A DNA stretch of 64,000 nucleotides from Heloderma charlesbogerti. Taxonomy: Eukaryota; Chordata; Lepidosauria; Squamata; Helodermatidae. This document shows positions 1 to 12,671 of this stretch, piece by piece. The stretch lies in contig JANEZZ010000520.1 of assembly GCA_026122225.1 (NCBI GenBank), positions 620,001 to 684,000 of the forward strand, in the 5' to 3' direction. Positions within the stretch are counted from its first letter, which is position 1. Every line of letters starts with the position of its first letter. The notes beneath the pieces were generated by a model. The model was not told where the DNA came from and ran no database searches. It worked only from the letters and a program-made list of their open reading frames with translations. The translations under genes and the position numbers were made by a program.

Positions 1-725
1 TAAGACCCATCTGTCCCTAGTTACACCTCCAGGAGGTAGCTCCTTACTTAGGGTCATCGTTTCAGCTCCAGCACTTCATGGGACATGTTCTTTACCTGGC
101 TTAAACAGGTCACTAATCTGAGCTCAATCTGAACACAGCCAGAATTAGCTTGTTTTAGGGTTAGCTCATTCTAAACTGAGTTTAGGGAAACTCACCCATT
201 ACTAGTTTTGAGGCCAGTACACTGGTTGTTTGAAGATAGTGTGTTGATATTTGCAGAAATGACATAGCAAAGTGTTGGGAAAGTGCCATTAGCAAGTTTC
301 AGAATGCATAAACTCTGTATGCTATTCACACCAAAGGACAATAAAATTTAGCGAACCATTTCATTAAACAGACGTCGCGCTGTTAAATAAACAGTCAGTC
401 TGCACTCTTTCCAAAATAAGCTCTGTTAATGAGACAACACCCTCTGGTTACATTCAAAATCCCTGTCAATACACAGACAATTTTTACTGGATTACCTTAT
501 GGGATCTTGACCATAAAGCCATTCAGTTTACTTAACTGACTGTGTGAAAATGGAGGGTGCTTGCTTTGTAGTTTGGGATGGTATCCAAGGAGTTGTGTTA
601 GCTCTCGACCTGAAGGGGACTCTATTCTCTTTAACACAGGGCCTATCTCACTCACTGAGATGAGATGGTAAACCTCTTGTCCATACATAAAAAGTAGATG
701 TCAGGGAGAAGATGAGACTACAACT
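1..725. other. Unclassified non-coding DNA
   Basis: No exon-like reading frame with splice sites, no LINE or transposon end and no tandem repeat was recognised here. It may be old, decayed repeat or unique intergenic DNA downstream of the mucin gene. Confidence 0.4.
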
Positions 726-728
726 CAG

Positions 729-1217
729 CCTTCTCCAACTGGGAGCTCTTCAGATGTTTTGGACTTCAACTCCCATCAAGCCCAGCTAGCATGGCCAACA
801 GTTGGGAACAGTGCTCTCTTCAGGTTTTGGAGGGCCCTTGGGCAAGACACCCTCAATGGGCTCCCTCCCTCAGTAAGTCTGCCTTCTCACCACTATTGTC
901 ATCAGCTGCAATTGCTCCTCATCATTCTTCTCATCTTTGCTACCACTTGCATGTTTGATAGGCAGAGAGCCAGTGAGCGAGTAGGCAGTGGCATCTGCTG
1001 CTCATCTTCAGCATCACTTTTGCCTGGGCCAGAGCAAAATGTGGGAGAAAAGCAGGTTGCAGTGATGAAGAGGGGCAGGTCCAGGTGGTTCTTGTCAGTG
1101 GGCCCCTGCTGAGGTGTGGGCCCTTGGCAGGTGCCCAACCATACCTGCCCTTGATGCCATCGTTGGTTGGGAGTTGTAGTCCAGAAATCTGGAGGGCACC
1201 AGATTGAGGAATGCTGC
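729..1217. repeat. Fold-back MITE arms flanking another repeat
   Basis: The left arm (about 729-806, with cagatgttttggacttcaac) and right arm (about 1163-1217, with gggagttgtagtcc) are reverse complements. They match a self-complementary motif that recurs in this window near 40283, 43600 and 62113. Between the arms lies a second, unrelated repeat (about 835-1137) whose relative is at 44340-44720. Seen: inverted arms and recurrence. Inferred: a fold-back MITE that took a later insertion. Confidence 0.55.
835..1137. repeat. Unclassified interspersed repeat (copy 1 of 2)
   Basis: The segment is bounded by ggagggcccttgggcaa on the left and gggcccttggcaggtgccc on the right, which form an inverted pair. 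Its conceptual plus-strand translation (LLIFATTCMFDRQRASERVG) closely resembles the minus-strand translation at 44511-44738 ([20 protein letters not shown]). The two are therefore copies of one family in opposite orientations. No protein family was recognised and the frame is probably incidental. Confidence 0.45.
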
Positions 1218-1383
1218 TATAGCCCTTATTTCTGATATCTAGTTTTCTATGTGACCCAAAGACTCTCCGAAAGTGAAAGACAAACTTTATACTTCCTGGC
1301 TAATAGAACATCTTCCCACATGACTCATGGAATTCTACCCAATTATAGTGACTCTCCATCTTATTTGATTTCCCTTAAAACAG

Positions 1384-1529
1384 TGGTGGGCACTTTGTGG
1401 CCCTACAGATGTTTTGACCAGAAACTCCTATCATCCCTCACCAATTGGCAATGCCAGCTAGAGCTGAACGGAGTTGCAGCCAAACAATATCTGGAAGGCT
1501 ACATGTTGCCCACCCCTGCCTTGAAAGAA
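1384..1529. repeat. Fold-back MITE, degenerate
   Basis: The left arm (gtgggcactttgtggccctac, then agatgttttg) mirrors the right arm (caatatctggaaggctac, then atgttgcccac) around about 1456. It resembles the fold-back family seen at 729 and 40283. Arms of about 70 bp have diverged. Confidence 0.5.
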
Positions 1530-1681
1530 TCCCAACCTATAGAGCATTTATACTTGCAAGACTTACAGAGCAATCTTATCGGGCAGGGAGAGGGAGGAAC
1601 CACCTTTTCCAGTGCCCTGTTGGCTTGCATTGGCAGGGCAGAAGGTGGGGGGGGAGGCTTTTTTCCTTTTTTTATTTGGCT

Positions 1682-1723
1682 GTTTTATTTTCCTCCCCCT
1701 CCTCCTCCTTCTCCTTCTTCCTG
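1682..1723. repeat. Polypyrimidine tract
   Basis: A cct/ctt-rich run on the plus strand, purine-rich on the minus strand. The arginine-rich minus-strand frame across it is an artefact of low complexity. Confidence 0.7.
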
Positions 1724-1739
1724 ATTCCAGTGGGCGGGA

Positions 1740-3470
1740 AATGAACTCCTGTATATGAGCTCCAGGGCTGGCATAGTTCTTTCCCCATTCTGGGGTGTGC
1801 AGCAGGGGTACAGGAGGGTTTTGCATGCCCACATAGAACACCTTCTTCTGATTTTGTCATTGGAGAAGCACTTTCTGCAGCCTCATAGAAGCAGATTGAG
1901 AGGTCAGGTCCCCTCTCCTAGGACGGACGTCTTTCTCTGCCCTTGGATGTGGGAGATCCAAAAAATCCTATGGCCTTTGGGATGCCCTCCCAGGGACCAT
2001 AGAATTTTTGCCTCAATGTTCTTCTTAGAAGATTACTCCACAGCAGAGTGTTAAGAATTCCGTTTCAATATAAATTGTGTCCATGGAATGCTGAAGCCCC
2101 TGAAACCTTAATACATGTATTTTATATTGCGACTTAAATTCTGATTTGATTCATTGTACAATTCACCCTCTTCTGAGTACTTTCCTAGGGCATGCGGATG
2201 AGGGACTGGTTATGGATAATTTATCAGACAAGATCCCATATAGTACTGACCAAGCAGATGGCTAATTTCTACTTAATTGCTATGTGTATAAGAGCTCAAC
2301 TGGTTGATTGTACTCATCAGATTGGATAAATGATTTGGGATCCTTCTTTTTCTTCTTGGCATTTGTTGTGTTATGTATTTCATTCATATTGCTGTAATAT
2401 TTCGATAATAATAATAACAACAACAACAACAGTATAATTCATTTATTCAAGTGAATATGTGGAGGCACATTCATTTATGTGAGCTCCGCTGCAATCTTAA
2501 GTGGTACAGGCCAAAGGCAGTCTCACCAGGAGGAAGAATTAGGCCAAGGACAAGACTGGCAAAATTTATAGAAACTGATGCTGGGGTCGTTGTGCCCTCT
2601 TATCAGTGCTGGAGCATGGCCCGGTCATGGCTTACACTGCTGAGCCTGTAGTCAGCCCATAGGATTGATTCACTTCACCATGCTCCTAAGCATGCATGTT
2701 TGGAAGCTAAGCTCCACTGAAACTTAGAGACGCTTGAGGAATTTGATCTGTATGTATTCCAGTCTGAATTGACCTGATCACACCTCCCCAACTAATGTGC
2801 CGATCAGCACTTTATTATCCACCAGCTTCTGCACTTCCTCAACAAGCTGGGGCTATCTATCAGCTTTTGCACAATTCTTAGCCTCCCTACACTGAAGTAG
2901 CAAAATACATAGAAACATACATTTTTAGCTATAATTTTTTTGTATGGATATTTTTTAAAAATCACAAATTGATGCATAAATAGGATGGAAAAGAAAAGTG
3001 ATATGGACTGGAAATAGACTGGTTCATCAGTCCCTGCTGAAAGAGCGCAGTCCTGTGGGATTAATGGTCATTAGATGGAGGGCTCCAAAAGCAGAGCCCC
3101 CACCATCCAAAACCCTGCCGGCAAGAGCCAGGCAGGGCAGGAGGGCAATGGAGCTGTTTTTGCCTCCTGTTCTCCCTTTTTTAATGAATTTCAGCTAGGC
3201 GGGTCACTCTCAGCCCATCCAGCTTCCTTTCCTTGCTGTGGGTGGGGATGGCGCTAGAGAGGCTTGTGGTTCCATGTCTGTCCTTTCCCCTCCCCCCCAG
3301 TGCCACGCCCCCTTTCCTTCCTCCCTGTCCCTCTTTCAATATTGCAACAGCAACCTTGGAAAAGGAGCCACTGCAGAAAGTTCTGCAGTGGCTAAGAGGG
3401 GTGGGGCATTGGGGGTGGATAAATCCCTGGTTAGATTCCTCTCCCCAAGAGGTCATAGCTGGTGTTTGTT
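1740..3470. other. Unclassified non-coding DNA with a short AAC repeat
   Basis: Nothing supportable as a gene. A short (ata)n(aac)n microsatellite lies at about 2405-2432. From about 2990 the base composition becomes richer in G+C, with several short overlapping open frames on both strands that look like composition artefacts. Confidence 0.4.
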
Positions 3471-3474
3471 TGTT

Positions 3475-4150
3475 TAATTCATTTATATACTGCTCCTCAT
3501 CAGAAGATTTTGGAGTGGTGAACAGCATGATAAAAGAATAAAACAATGGTTAAAAGAGTTGAAACATTTTTGAAAAAAGACAAACCCCAACAAAGTGGAG
3601 TTTAACAAACCACGGCTGGTCATGCAAGGAAGGCCTCTTGAAAGAATACTGTCTTCAGGAGGCGTCGGAAGGAACACAATATTGGCGCCTGCCTGACCTC
3701 TAAAGGCAGGGAATTCCACAGGCTCTTCTCCTAGTGGACTCCAACTGGGCCATGGGTTCATGTGGAACCACCAGGAACATGCCCTCTGATGACCTCAGTG
3801 ACCAGGCAGGTTGGTAAGGAAAGAAGGAGGCACTCTCTCAGGTATCCCGGTCCCAAGTTGTTTAGGGCTTTGTACACTAGTACTAATACCTTAAACCTGG
3901 CCTGGTAGCGAATAGGCAGCCAGTGCAGTTCCCTCAGCAGAGGAATTACACGCTGAAAAGGGGCAGCTCCCGACAAGAGTGGAGCTGCTGCATTCTGCAC
4001 TAGCTCCAGGTTCCGGACCAGCCTTAAGGGCAGCCCCACATAGATTGCATTGCAGTAATCCAGTCTTGAGGATTACTAATGCCTGTACCACCGTGGTCAA
4101 GCTATCCCTGTCCAGGAGAGGCGGTAGCTGGTATGGGGGATAGGTGGGGA
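3475..4150 (-). mobile_element. L2-clade LINE fragment, RT C-terminal end and 3' UTR
   Basis: The minus strand encodes LRLVRNLELVQNAAAPLLSG and then LHWLPIRYQARFKVLVLVYK. This is the conserved post-RT region of reptile L2-clade ORF2, and it matches the same region of the long copy at 57025-60148 ([33 protein letters not shown]). A 3' UTR with the typical gtttaattcatttatatactg end follows. It is 5'-truncated and frameshifted, a dead copy. Confidence 0.75.
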
Positions 4151-4159
4151 AATCCACCA

Positions 4160-4570
4160 TATACTATGGTCCATGGGACTCCCACTTTCTGAAACAGTCT
4201 TCCAAGTGAATGTTTTTAGGACTGAAGTGTTACTTTACCAAGCCAGCATAGATGTGGGAAAAACAACAAACCCCTGTTATTATGATAGTAGAACTGCTAA
4301 GAAAGGAATTGCAAAATAGGTTTTTCAAAACTTCCACATCTTTTGCATCCTGTATACAAAATAGGTGGAGCTGTTTGCCAAATGGATTCAGGAGGGTGTT
4401 CAATTTAGAAAGAGGCAGATATACCACAGACAAGCAAATCAGAGCCAATGATGTTTTCATGACATGTATGCTAGATTGAGATCCGGTTGCATGACAGCTG
4501 TGCTCCAGGCATCATATGAGAAGAAATTATTTGCTCCTTCTGTGACAAATATGGATGCTGCTCCTTCCTT
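4160..4570. other. Unclassified non-coding DNA
   Basis: No repeat end, coding signal or RNA gene was recognised. Short open frames here overlap on opposite strands and have no splice signals or family resemblance. Confidence 0.4.
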
Positions 4571-4572
4571 TG

Positions 4573-4831
4573 CCTACCTTGGGTTGGATCCAACTTCCTC
4601 ATTGTGTCTGTGGAACAGATACCACTGGCAGAATGGGACTTCCATATCCTCTTCTCCATGCAGCCCACTGTACACCCTCCAAATCTGCTCCAGAGGTCTG
4701 GGGGACCCCTGGAGGAGATTTGGAGGGTGTGCTGGGGGCTTCAGGGGGAAGGAGAGGACATGGAAGTCCCATTACATAATTAGTATCTGTTTCATGGGCA
4801 CAATGAGGAATTTGGATCCAACTTCTTGACT
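4573..4831. repeat. Large fold-back (palindromic) MITE
   Basis: The left end (gttggatccaacttcctca) is the reverse complement of the right end (tgaggaatttggatccaac). The inverted pairing continues inward for about 125 bp per arm, for example atgggacttccatatcctct against aggacatggaagtcccat, and ccctccaaatctgctccag against ctggaggagatttggaggg. The centre is near 4703. No target duplication was recognised. Confidence 0.7.
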
Positions 4832-4919
4832 TTCTTTTAATGTAACGTTTGCCATAATACACAATGTTCTGGATTTGCAAAACAAGGAGCGGCCCACCCA
4901 AATGACTTGGAGTGGTCAA

Positions 4920-5010
4920 CAAAACAAATTATTTATTATTTCAAGTATGTATATTCTGCCCATTAACAAAGTTCTCAGGGAGGCTAATTCCTGGTGCCCT
5001 GTCCTCACGT
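4920..5010 (-). mobile_element. L2 3' UTR remnant
   Basis: aaattatttattatttcaag followed by tatgtatattctgcccatta and caaagttctcaggg is the usual end of L2-clade copies read from the 3' side. It probably belongs to the L2 copy continuing at 5431, with the intervening part replaced or deleted at the hAT-like insertion. Confidence 0.5.
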
Positions 5011-5430
5011 AGCATCTACACTATTTGCGTTCCCCTTATTTTCGCCGTCTTATCTATGTAAATGTTTACGTAGACTAAGACGTGCCAAAATAAGGAATGC
5101 AAAATGGCAGCACCCATGGGCGCCGCCATTTGCATATGCGCGTTGTTGTTTTTTAAATCAGCCGTGATAGGCTACGTAAATCTTTACGTAGCCTATCACG
5201 TTTTGTTTGTTTGTTTGTTTTTTTAACTGGAAATGGCGGCGGCGGCAGCCGGTCGGGAGACTGGCCACCACAGCCACCGCCGGAGCCACCACCGCCAGGA
5301 AGATCCGCCCAACGTAAGTCCCGTCCTGGGGGGGCGGGGGGGCAGACCATTCCGCCACCAATTTCGGGGGGCCGAATGTGCTGGAATTCAGCCTCCGCGA
5401 GATCTGTGGTGGAATTCTCTGACATCCCTA
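5011..5430. mobile_element. hAT-like non-autonomous element, 5' truncated
   Basis: The right end is ggaattctctgacatcccta, the terminal sequence shared by the hAT-like elements of this window. It is followed by ctgagaag. The interior carries two hairpins: tacgtagactaagacg pairing with cgtcttatctatgtaaa, and ataggctacgt...acgtagcctat at 5167-5199. The expected TAGGG left end and left target duplication are missing, so the left side is deleted. The element sits inside L2 coding sequence: RERAFSV of L2 is interrupted directly at 5431. Confidence 0.65.
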
Positions 5431-7900
5431 CTGAGAAGGCCCTCTCCCTTGTTGCCACCTTCTGGTCTCCTTCAGAGGAGGCACTCTGAGGAGGCCCTTA
5501 GCTGCTGAATGTAGTCTACAGGTAGGTTCATGCTGGGAGAGGTGCTCTATCAGGTACTGTGGTCTTGAGCCATGTAAAGCTTTTTAGATTAAAACCAGGA
5601 CCTTGAACTGGGCTCAGAAACATACAGGGAGCCAGTGCAAGTGAGCAAAATTCATCTTATATGTTCAGATCTTGTTGTCCCTGTTACCAATCTGGCTGCT
5701 GTGTTTTACACAAGCTACAGCTTCTGGACCATCTTTAAAGGTAGCCCCATATAGAGCACATTGCATTAATTTAACTTTGAGGTTACTTGAGCATAGACAA
5801 CTGAAGCCAGGTTATCCCTGTCCAGATAGGGTCATAGCTGGGCCACCAACCAAAGTTAGTAGAAGGCACTCCATGCCACTGAGGCCACCTGACAATCAAG
5901 TGACAAAGAGGAGTACCCCCAAGCTACGAACCTGCTCCTTCAGATGGAATGCAACCCCATTCAGGACAGGTTGATCACCCTTCATCTGATCAGAAGGACC
6001 ACCCACTAACAGCAACTTGGTCTTGCCTAGATTGAGTTTCACTTTGTTAGCCCTCATCTACTCGATTGTCACAGGCACAGCCAGCCAGGCACTGATCTAG
6101 CACATCCACAGCCTCACCTGAAGATGAAAAGGAGAAGTAGAGCTGCATGTCATCAGAATACTGATGACAATGGACTCCAAAACTCCAGATGACCACACTC
6201 GGCGGTTTCTTGTAGATATTGAATAGCATGGGGGACAACTGACTGCTGCAGAACTCTGTACTGGAGAATCCACATGGCCAAGCAATATTCCCTAAGCACC
6301 ACCTTCTGGAGCTGACCCTCCAAGTAGGAGTGAAACCATTGCAATGCAGTACCGCCCACTCCCAATTCAGACAGTCACCCCAGAAGGATACCATGGTCAA
6401 TGGTACTGAAAGTCACTGAGAGATGAAGAGGAATCAACAAAGCCACACTCTCCCTCTCTCTCCCAACATAGGTCAGCATACAGGGTGTTTCAGTGCCAAA
6501 ATATGACCTGAACCCTGGCTGAAATGGATCCAGATAATTGCTGTCATCCAAGAGTGTCTGGACCTGGTTTGCAACCACCCATTCAAGGACCTCACCCAGG
6601 AATGGAACATTTGCCACTGGCCTAAAATAATCAACACTTTCTGGGTATAGGGAGGATTTCCTCAAGTGTGGTCTCACCACCGCTTCTTTCAGGCAGCCTG
6701 GGACCACTCTCTCTCACAAGGAGGCATTAATCACCTCCCTGGCCCAATCAGCTGTTCCCTCCTTGCTAGTTTTTATCAGCCAGAAGGGGCAAGGATCCAA
6801 TACAGAAGTGGTTGCACAAATCTGTCCAAGCAGCTTGTCATCATCCTTGAAATGTACCAGCTGAAACTCATCCAAGAAAACTGGACTAGGCTGTACTCTG
6901 GATGCCTCACCTGATTCACCTGCTGTAACATTGGAATCTATGTTCCAGCGAATGCAAGAGATTTTATTCTGGAAGTGCCTAGCAAATATATTACAGTGGG
7001 CCTCAGATGGATCTACAGTATCCTTAGGGCTGGCATGTAATAGCCTCCAGATTACCCTGAAAAGCTCCACTGGGCAGCAGATAGAGGATTCAATAGAGGC
7101 AGCAAGATGTTGTTTCTTTGCCACCTTCAGTGCCCCTGCATATACCTTACCATAGGCACACACCAGCATTTGATTGCATTTGATTGCATTCACCAGGAGC
7201 TCTTCTCCATCTGCACTCAAGTCATCTCCTGTTTTGTTTCATCACTCTCAGCTCTGGAATATACCACAGAGGAGTACGAGCTCTACTCTGGAGAGGGTGC
7301 TCAGGAGCAATCATGTCAACTGCCCAGGTCATTTCTGCATTCCACATATCAACCAGGATTTCGACAGAACAGCCAGCTATATCAGCTGGAAAACTGAGCC
7401 CCCTGGAGACATTCATCTCCAGGTGAGGACCATCTTAATAGATCCCTCACCCTTGCAGTGGGAAAAGCTGCCATAAGTCTAAACCTCATCAGGCAATGAT
7501 CTGACCATGACAAAGGGACTAATTCAATGCCCCCCCACCTTCAGATCACCATCTCCATGTCTAGTTGAGAAAAACAACTCTAGTGTATGCCCCACTACAT
7601 GTGTTGGGCCGCTGACATATTGACACAGTCCCAAGGTTGTCATGGAGACCATGAAATCCTGAGCCACAAGGTGCTCTTAGCATGAATGTTGACCTCCCCC
7701 AGAACCAAGAGCCTTGGAGACCTCAACTGCACACCTGAGACCTCCTCCGTCAGCTCAGATAAGAACCCTGTTGAGCAGCAGGGTAGGCAATACAACACCA
7801 ACAGAATCCTCAATCTATATCACTGACCCAACACAAGGTGCAAATACTCCTGGTTAGGAGTCAGATGGACAGGAAGCCTGCAGGGGGAGATGGAGTTTTT
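5431..7900 (-). pseudogene. L2-clade LINE ORF2 relic (endonuclease + reverse transcriptase)
   Basis: The minus strand reads like the intact-looking L2 at 57025-60148. An endonuclease motif LVLGEVNIHA (LGDFN-type, decayed) lies near 7690. A linker region encoding SICCPVELFRVIWRL and PSPVFLDEFQLVHF lies at 6714-7220. The RT fingers/palm lead-in (LKEAVVRPHLRKSSLYPESV, FRPVANVPFLGEVLEWVV, YLDPFQPGFRS, STIDHGILLG) lies at 6375-6707. The YADD region (SDDMQLYFSFSSSGEAVDVL) lies at 6047-6400 and RERAFSV is at the left edge. Many frameshifts and stops make it an old, non-functional copy. The 5' limit near 7900 is uncertain. Confidence 0.8.
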
Positions 7901-7989
7901 ATAGACTACAACATTCCCCCCCCCAAAAAAAATCTATTTCTGGGCTTTCCCTGCAAGAGCATCCCTGCTGTTCCTCAAGGTAATTTTAG

Positions 7990-9904
7990 TGAATGATGAA
8001 TCTGAATGTTTTAACTTTAATTTTGAATCAAATGGTTACGTATTTCCTGGCTGCTTACTCATTCCACTTGCTGAGCCAGTCTGCAACATTCATTTGACTA
8101 ACCCTTTTCTATCTGCAGGGTTTTTACAGTCTACAGACTGTATTTACAGTCTTGTATTTAATTCAAGGCGATAAGTATCAAGCAGATTTCTATCAGTACA
8201 CAGCACAGTAGAGGTCCTGATGCCACAGCTGAACAATCTTCTCAAGGGAAATAAAACATGAAACCATCCTTGCCCCAAATACAAATGGATGCTAGAATTT
8301 TATCAGCTCTTTGCATTTACATGTAAATGGCAGCAAGTGCAGAGTCCCGGGTTAATATATTTGTCCGGAGGCTTTATAGGTAGCGAAGCTGGGCACTTGG
8401 CAGAGAGGGTTGCCGTGGGAACCTTAACTCTGTCCCCATGCAGCCTGCGTAAGCATCATGATAACGGCTTTTCAGGATATGATCTCATATGATTGGGGCC
8501 ATGTGACGTACTATCAGGCAAATATTTGTTCTTCGAACATGAAGAAGCCAAAGGGCGCCACTTCCTCGAGGGACTGGCTTGGGGCAACCTCGTTGGTGGG
8601 GATTGCCTCAGGAGATAGGCAGATAAAACTTGATCAGGCCAACTCCTACCAGCTGGTAGAAAGGGGTTTGCCTTTGCTTATTTTCTGATGAAAGAAAATC
8701 CTTAAGGGTGGAGGAGCTGAGCGACTGGAGCAAATGCCCACCTTTTCCACACGCTCCGCTGCGTCTTATGTCTATTTGCATACTTCTCTCATGTCATCCA
8801 AGTGCCAGCAGGCATCACCACTAGTATGGAACAGAGCAAAGTATGGAACAGCCCAAAGTCCTCAGAGAGACAGCCAGGTCAATTGCCAGATGAAGAATGG
8901 GCACTGAGCACTCATAGCATAGCACAAAACAGGCCTTTAAGCGATCTTCTTTAACCGTCATGGGGCTATAGAGAGAAGATGTGTGACTCACAGGGGTGAG
9001 TTGACTGAAAGACAAGAGGCTGTAAAACCTGGGGAGACATTTCCCATTGTGGCCCCACAGACCAGGCAATTTAGGCTGCAATCCTATGTATACTTCTTAT
9101 GGGAATATGCCTCTTTGACCACAGTGGGATTTGCTGTCAGTCAGACAGGCACACATGCATGCATAGCATTATGCTGTTCACTTATATAATTAGGTTTGCT
9201 TCATTTCCGCTTCACATTTTTATTTTAACATGCCTATCATTTCTCAAATGGCTCAGGCTTTTAAAATAAAAGCAGGAAAGCTGAAAAAGACAGACTATGT
9301 TATCTCAGTATCCCTACCCAAACCAGGAGGACTCAGCAAGTGTACAGCTTCCTGAATCCACAGAAAATATGAGAGCGTTACAGGACCGCATGGGCTAGTG
9401 CTGCCCCATATGTACCCAGTGGTCTCACTTCCTTTCTGCACTGCGAGCTCCTCCACATGAGAGGGGACCTGGATTGGGCAGGGTGTATATTGGAACATGC
9501 ACAGAACTCCTTCACACACTGGACAAATGTTGTGTGTTTGTGTGTGTGGGGGGAAGTAATCTCAACTCCCCAAGAGGCAGGCCCTCTTAACTGTATCATG
9601 TGCCATCAGACCATTCTCTGGTGTGAATTTTATTGACTCGGTGAAATTAGTCCTGTGCCAGATATTCTCCTGTTTAGGGATGGCATGGGTCCTCCTCATA
9701 TGAATCGACACATTTTGGGAAAAACCAGTACTATAATAGCTGTTTACCAAACCACTTTAGCCTGCTTCAAGTGTTCGCTTGCGCGCATCAGGACTAAAAC
9801 AACGTAGGGGCAGGGGTGTGAATGCAATTTTAGTCCTCATGTGTGCAGGCAAATGTCTGTGTTATGATTTTGAGGAGGTGATGGGTGGCAAACCTACATC
9901 CCAA

Positions 9905-9938
<34 letters not shown>

Positions 9939-10560
9939 TTTTGAGGGCGGGAACGCTGCGTGTATACCTTAGGTAAGTAGTATGGCGAATGACAGCTTCC
10001 TATTTTCTCTGGTCGGGGGGGGGGGTGTAACTTACCTAAGGTCAGCTGGCCAGCCAGGAAGAGAAAGAGCTGTGCCGGGTAGCAGATATCCATTGGAGGT
10101 CACTGTCCTCCACCTCCAGAAAGAGGGTTCTGGAGTCCAGTGCACCCCCTGCTTCCCTGAGCTGCAGCCACCAAGCCCCTGCCCCTGCTAGATGCCCCCT
10201 GTGCTTGCTGAGCCACCCACACTCACCCAGGAACCATCCGCAAGCACCAGTTTGCGGAAGAAATGGTGGTTGGGAATATACACATGTTTAGTCTTATGCA
10301 AAATGTCACTGTAGATAGTGCATATGCGCAAGATGTAAATGTAAATGGGCCAAGGGTGTAAATGGGCCAAGGGTGAGTGTGGGCAGCTTGGTGAGTGGGG
10401 GGAGAAAGTCAAACATGGGCCCAGGGATGCATGAGCAGGGGCAGGGAACCTGGATTGGGGGGTGCCCGTCCATCTCTACTCCTGTTCCAATTTGGGGGAT
10501 GAAAATAGTATTTGGGGGACTGTTTGGTGGTAGAATGCCATTGTTTCCTCCACCTGCTGC
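7990..10560. other. Unclassified non-coding DNA with small repeats
   Basis: No gene was supported. A decayed fold-back relic may lie at about 9067-9180 (gcaatcctatg on the left, gcatgcatagcattatgc on the right). An inverted pair lies at about 9773-9850 (gcgcgcatcaggactaaaa against ttttagtcctcatgtgtgc). A (TG)n microsatellite lies at 9907-9934. Another inverted pair (accttaggtaagta, about 9967; taacttacctaaggt, about 10028) surrounds a poly-G run. These look like overlapping small MITEs. Confidence 0.4.
9907..9934. repeat. (TG)n microsatellite
   Basis: An uninterrupted tg dinucleotide run of about 14 units. Confidence 0.9.
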
Positions 10561-11071
10561 TACTTTTATGCCATTCTTCTGCTTTCTGCTTTCTTCTTCT
10601 TCCTGGATTAGTCAGAAGCAACTCCAGCCAATCAGGGACCATGTAGTGAACAGGATGACGTAAAAATGCTTCATTGCCAATCAAATTAGCAACAAAAAGG
10701 CTTTCTTCAGCTACGTGCACAGTAAAAGACAGAGGAAAGAAATGGTGGTTCAGCTATTAAATAAGGATGGCAAAATGATAACAGATGACAAAGAAAAGGC
10801 AGAAGTGCTCAATTCCTACTTTGGCTCAGTCTTCTCCCAAAAGAGGGTCTATGACCCCCCTGGCAAAGGTGAAGTACAGGCTGAAGGGGCAGGATTGCAG
10901 CTTGAGATCATTAGGCATATGGTCAAGGAACACCTCATTACTTTGAATGAGTTCAAATCTCCAGGGCCAGATGAGCTGCACCCTGGAGTAATAAAGGAAC
11001 TGGCAGAAGAACTATCAGAACCGCTGTCTATTCTCTTTTAGAAATCATGGAGGATGGGTGAAGTGCCAGAT

Positions 11072-11272
11072 CATAGAATCATAAAATAGTAGGGTTGGAA
11101 GGGGCCTACAAGGCCATCGAGTCCAACCCCCTGCTCAATGCAGGAATCCAGATCAAAGCATCCCTGACATATGGCTGTCCAGCCTCGTCTTGAATGCCTC
11201 CAGTGTGGGAGAGCACACCACCTCCCTAGGTAATTGGTTCCATTGTCATATTGTTCTAACAGTCAGGAAGTT
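11072..11272 (-). mobile_element. CR1 3'-end copy nested inside the CR1 at 10680
   Basis: atcatagaatcataaaatag and ggttggaaggggcctacaag are the reverse complement of a CR1 3' UTR, inserted in the opposite orientation to its host. The uninterrupted relative at 14740-14800 shows the host sequence as gaagtgccagatgactgg. Here the insertion falls after gtgccaga, and the host resumes at tgactgg preceded by caccaga. The shared ccaga may be a short target duplication. Confidence 0.8.
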
Positions 11273-12671
11273 TCACCAGATGACTGGAGGAGGGCTAGTG
11301 TTGTCCCTATCTTCAAAAAGGGTAAAAAGGAGGAACCTGGGAACTACAGACCAGTCAGTCTGACACCAATCCCTGGGAAAATTCTGGAGCAGTTGATAAA
11401 GCAATCCATCTGTAAGCACCTTGAAAACAATGCAGTGATTACTCGAAGCCAACATGGATTTGTCAAGAACAAATCCTGCCAGACAAATCTGTTCTCATTT
11501 TTTGATCAAGTAACCTCCCTTGTGGACCATGGGAATGCTGTAGACATAATATACCTTGCCTTCAGCAAAGCTTTCGACAAAGTGCCCCATGATATCCTGA
11601 TGAGCAAACTAGCTCAAAGTGGGCTAGATGAAACAATGATCCGGTGGATCCACAGTTGGCTACAGACTCAAAGAGTGCTTATCAATGCGACCTTCTCAAA
11701 CTGGGGAGAGGTAACGAGTGGGGTACCGCAGGGCTTAGTCCTGGGCCCAGTGCTCTTCAACATTTGTATTAATGACTTGGAGGAGGAGGTGCAGGGAATG
11801 CTGATCAAATTTGCAGATGACACAAAATTGGGCAGGATAGCTAATACTTTGGAAGACAGAAACAGAATTCAAAGTGATCTGGATAGACTGCAGCACTGGG
11901 CAGAAAACAACAGCATGACATTTAATAGGGCTAAATGCCAAGTTCTGCACCTAGGAAAAAGAAACCAAATGCACAGTTACAAGATGAGGGATACGTGGCT
12001 CAACAACACTACAAGCGAGAAGGATCTTGGAATTGTTGTTGATCACAAGCTGAATATGAGCCAACAATGTGATGTGGCTGCAAAAAAGGCCAATACTCTT
12101 TTGGGCTGCATTAATAGAAGCATAGCTTCCAAATCCCGGGAAGTCTTAGTTCCCCTCTACTCAGCACTGGTTAGGCCTCATCTGGAGTACTGTGTCCAGT
12201 TCTGGGCACCACATTTTAAGAAGGATGCAGACAAACTGGAGAGGGTTCAGAGGAGGGCAACAAAGATGATCAGGGGACTGGAAACAAAGCCCTATGAGGA
12301 GAGACCGAAAGAACTGGGCATGTTTAGCCTTGAGAAGAGAAGACTGAGGGGAGATATGATAGCGCTCTTCAAGTACTTGAAAGGTTGTCACAGAGGGGAA
12401 GGCCAGGATCTCTTCTCGATCATCCCAGAGTGCAGGACACGGAATACCGGGCTCAAGTTAAAGGAAGCCAAATTCCGGCTGAATATCAGGAAAAACTCCC
12501 TGACTGTTAGCAATACGACAATGGAACCAATTACCTAGGGAAGTGGTGGGCTCTCCCACACTGGAGGCATTCAAGATGAGGCTGGACAGCCATCTGTCAG
12601 GGATGCTTTGATCTGGATTCCTACACTGAGCAGGGGGTTGGACTTGGTGATCTTGTAGGCCCTTTCCAACT

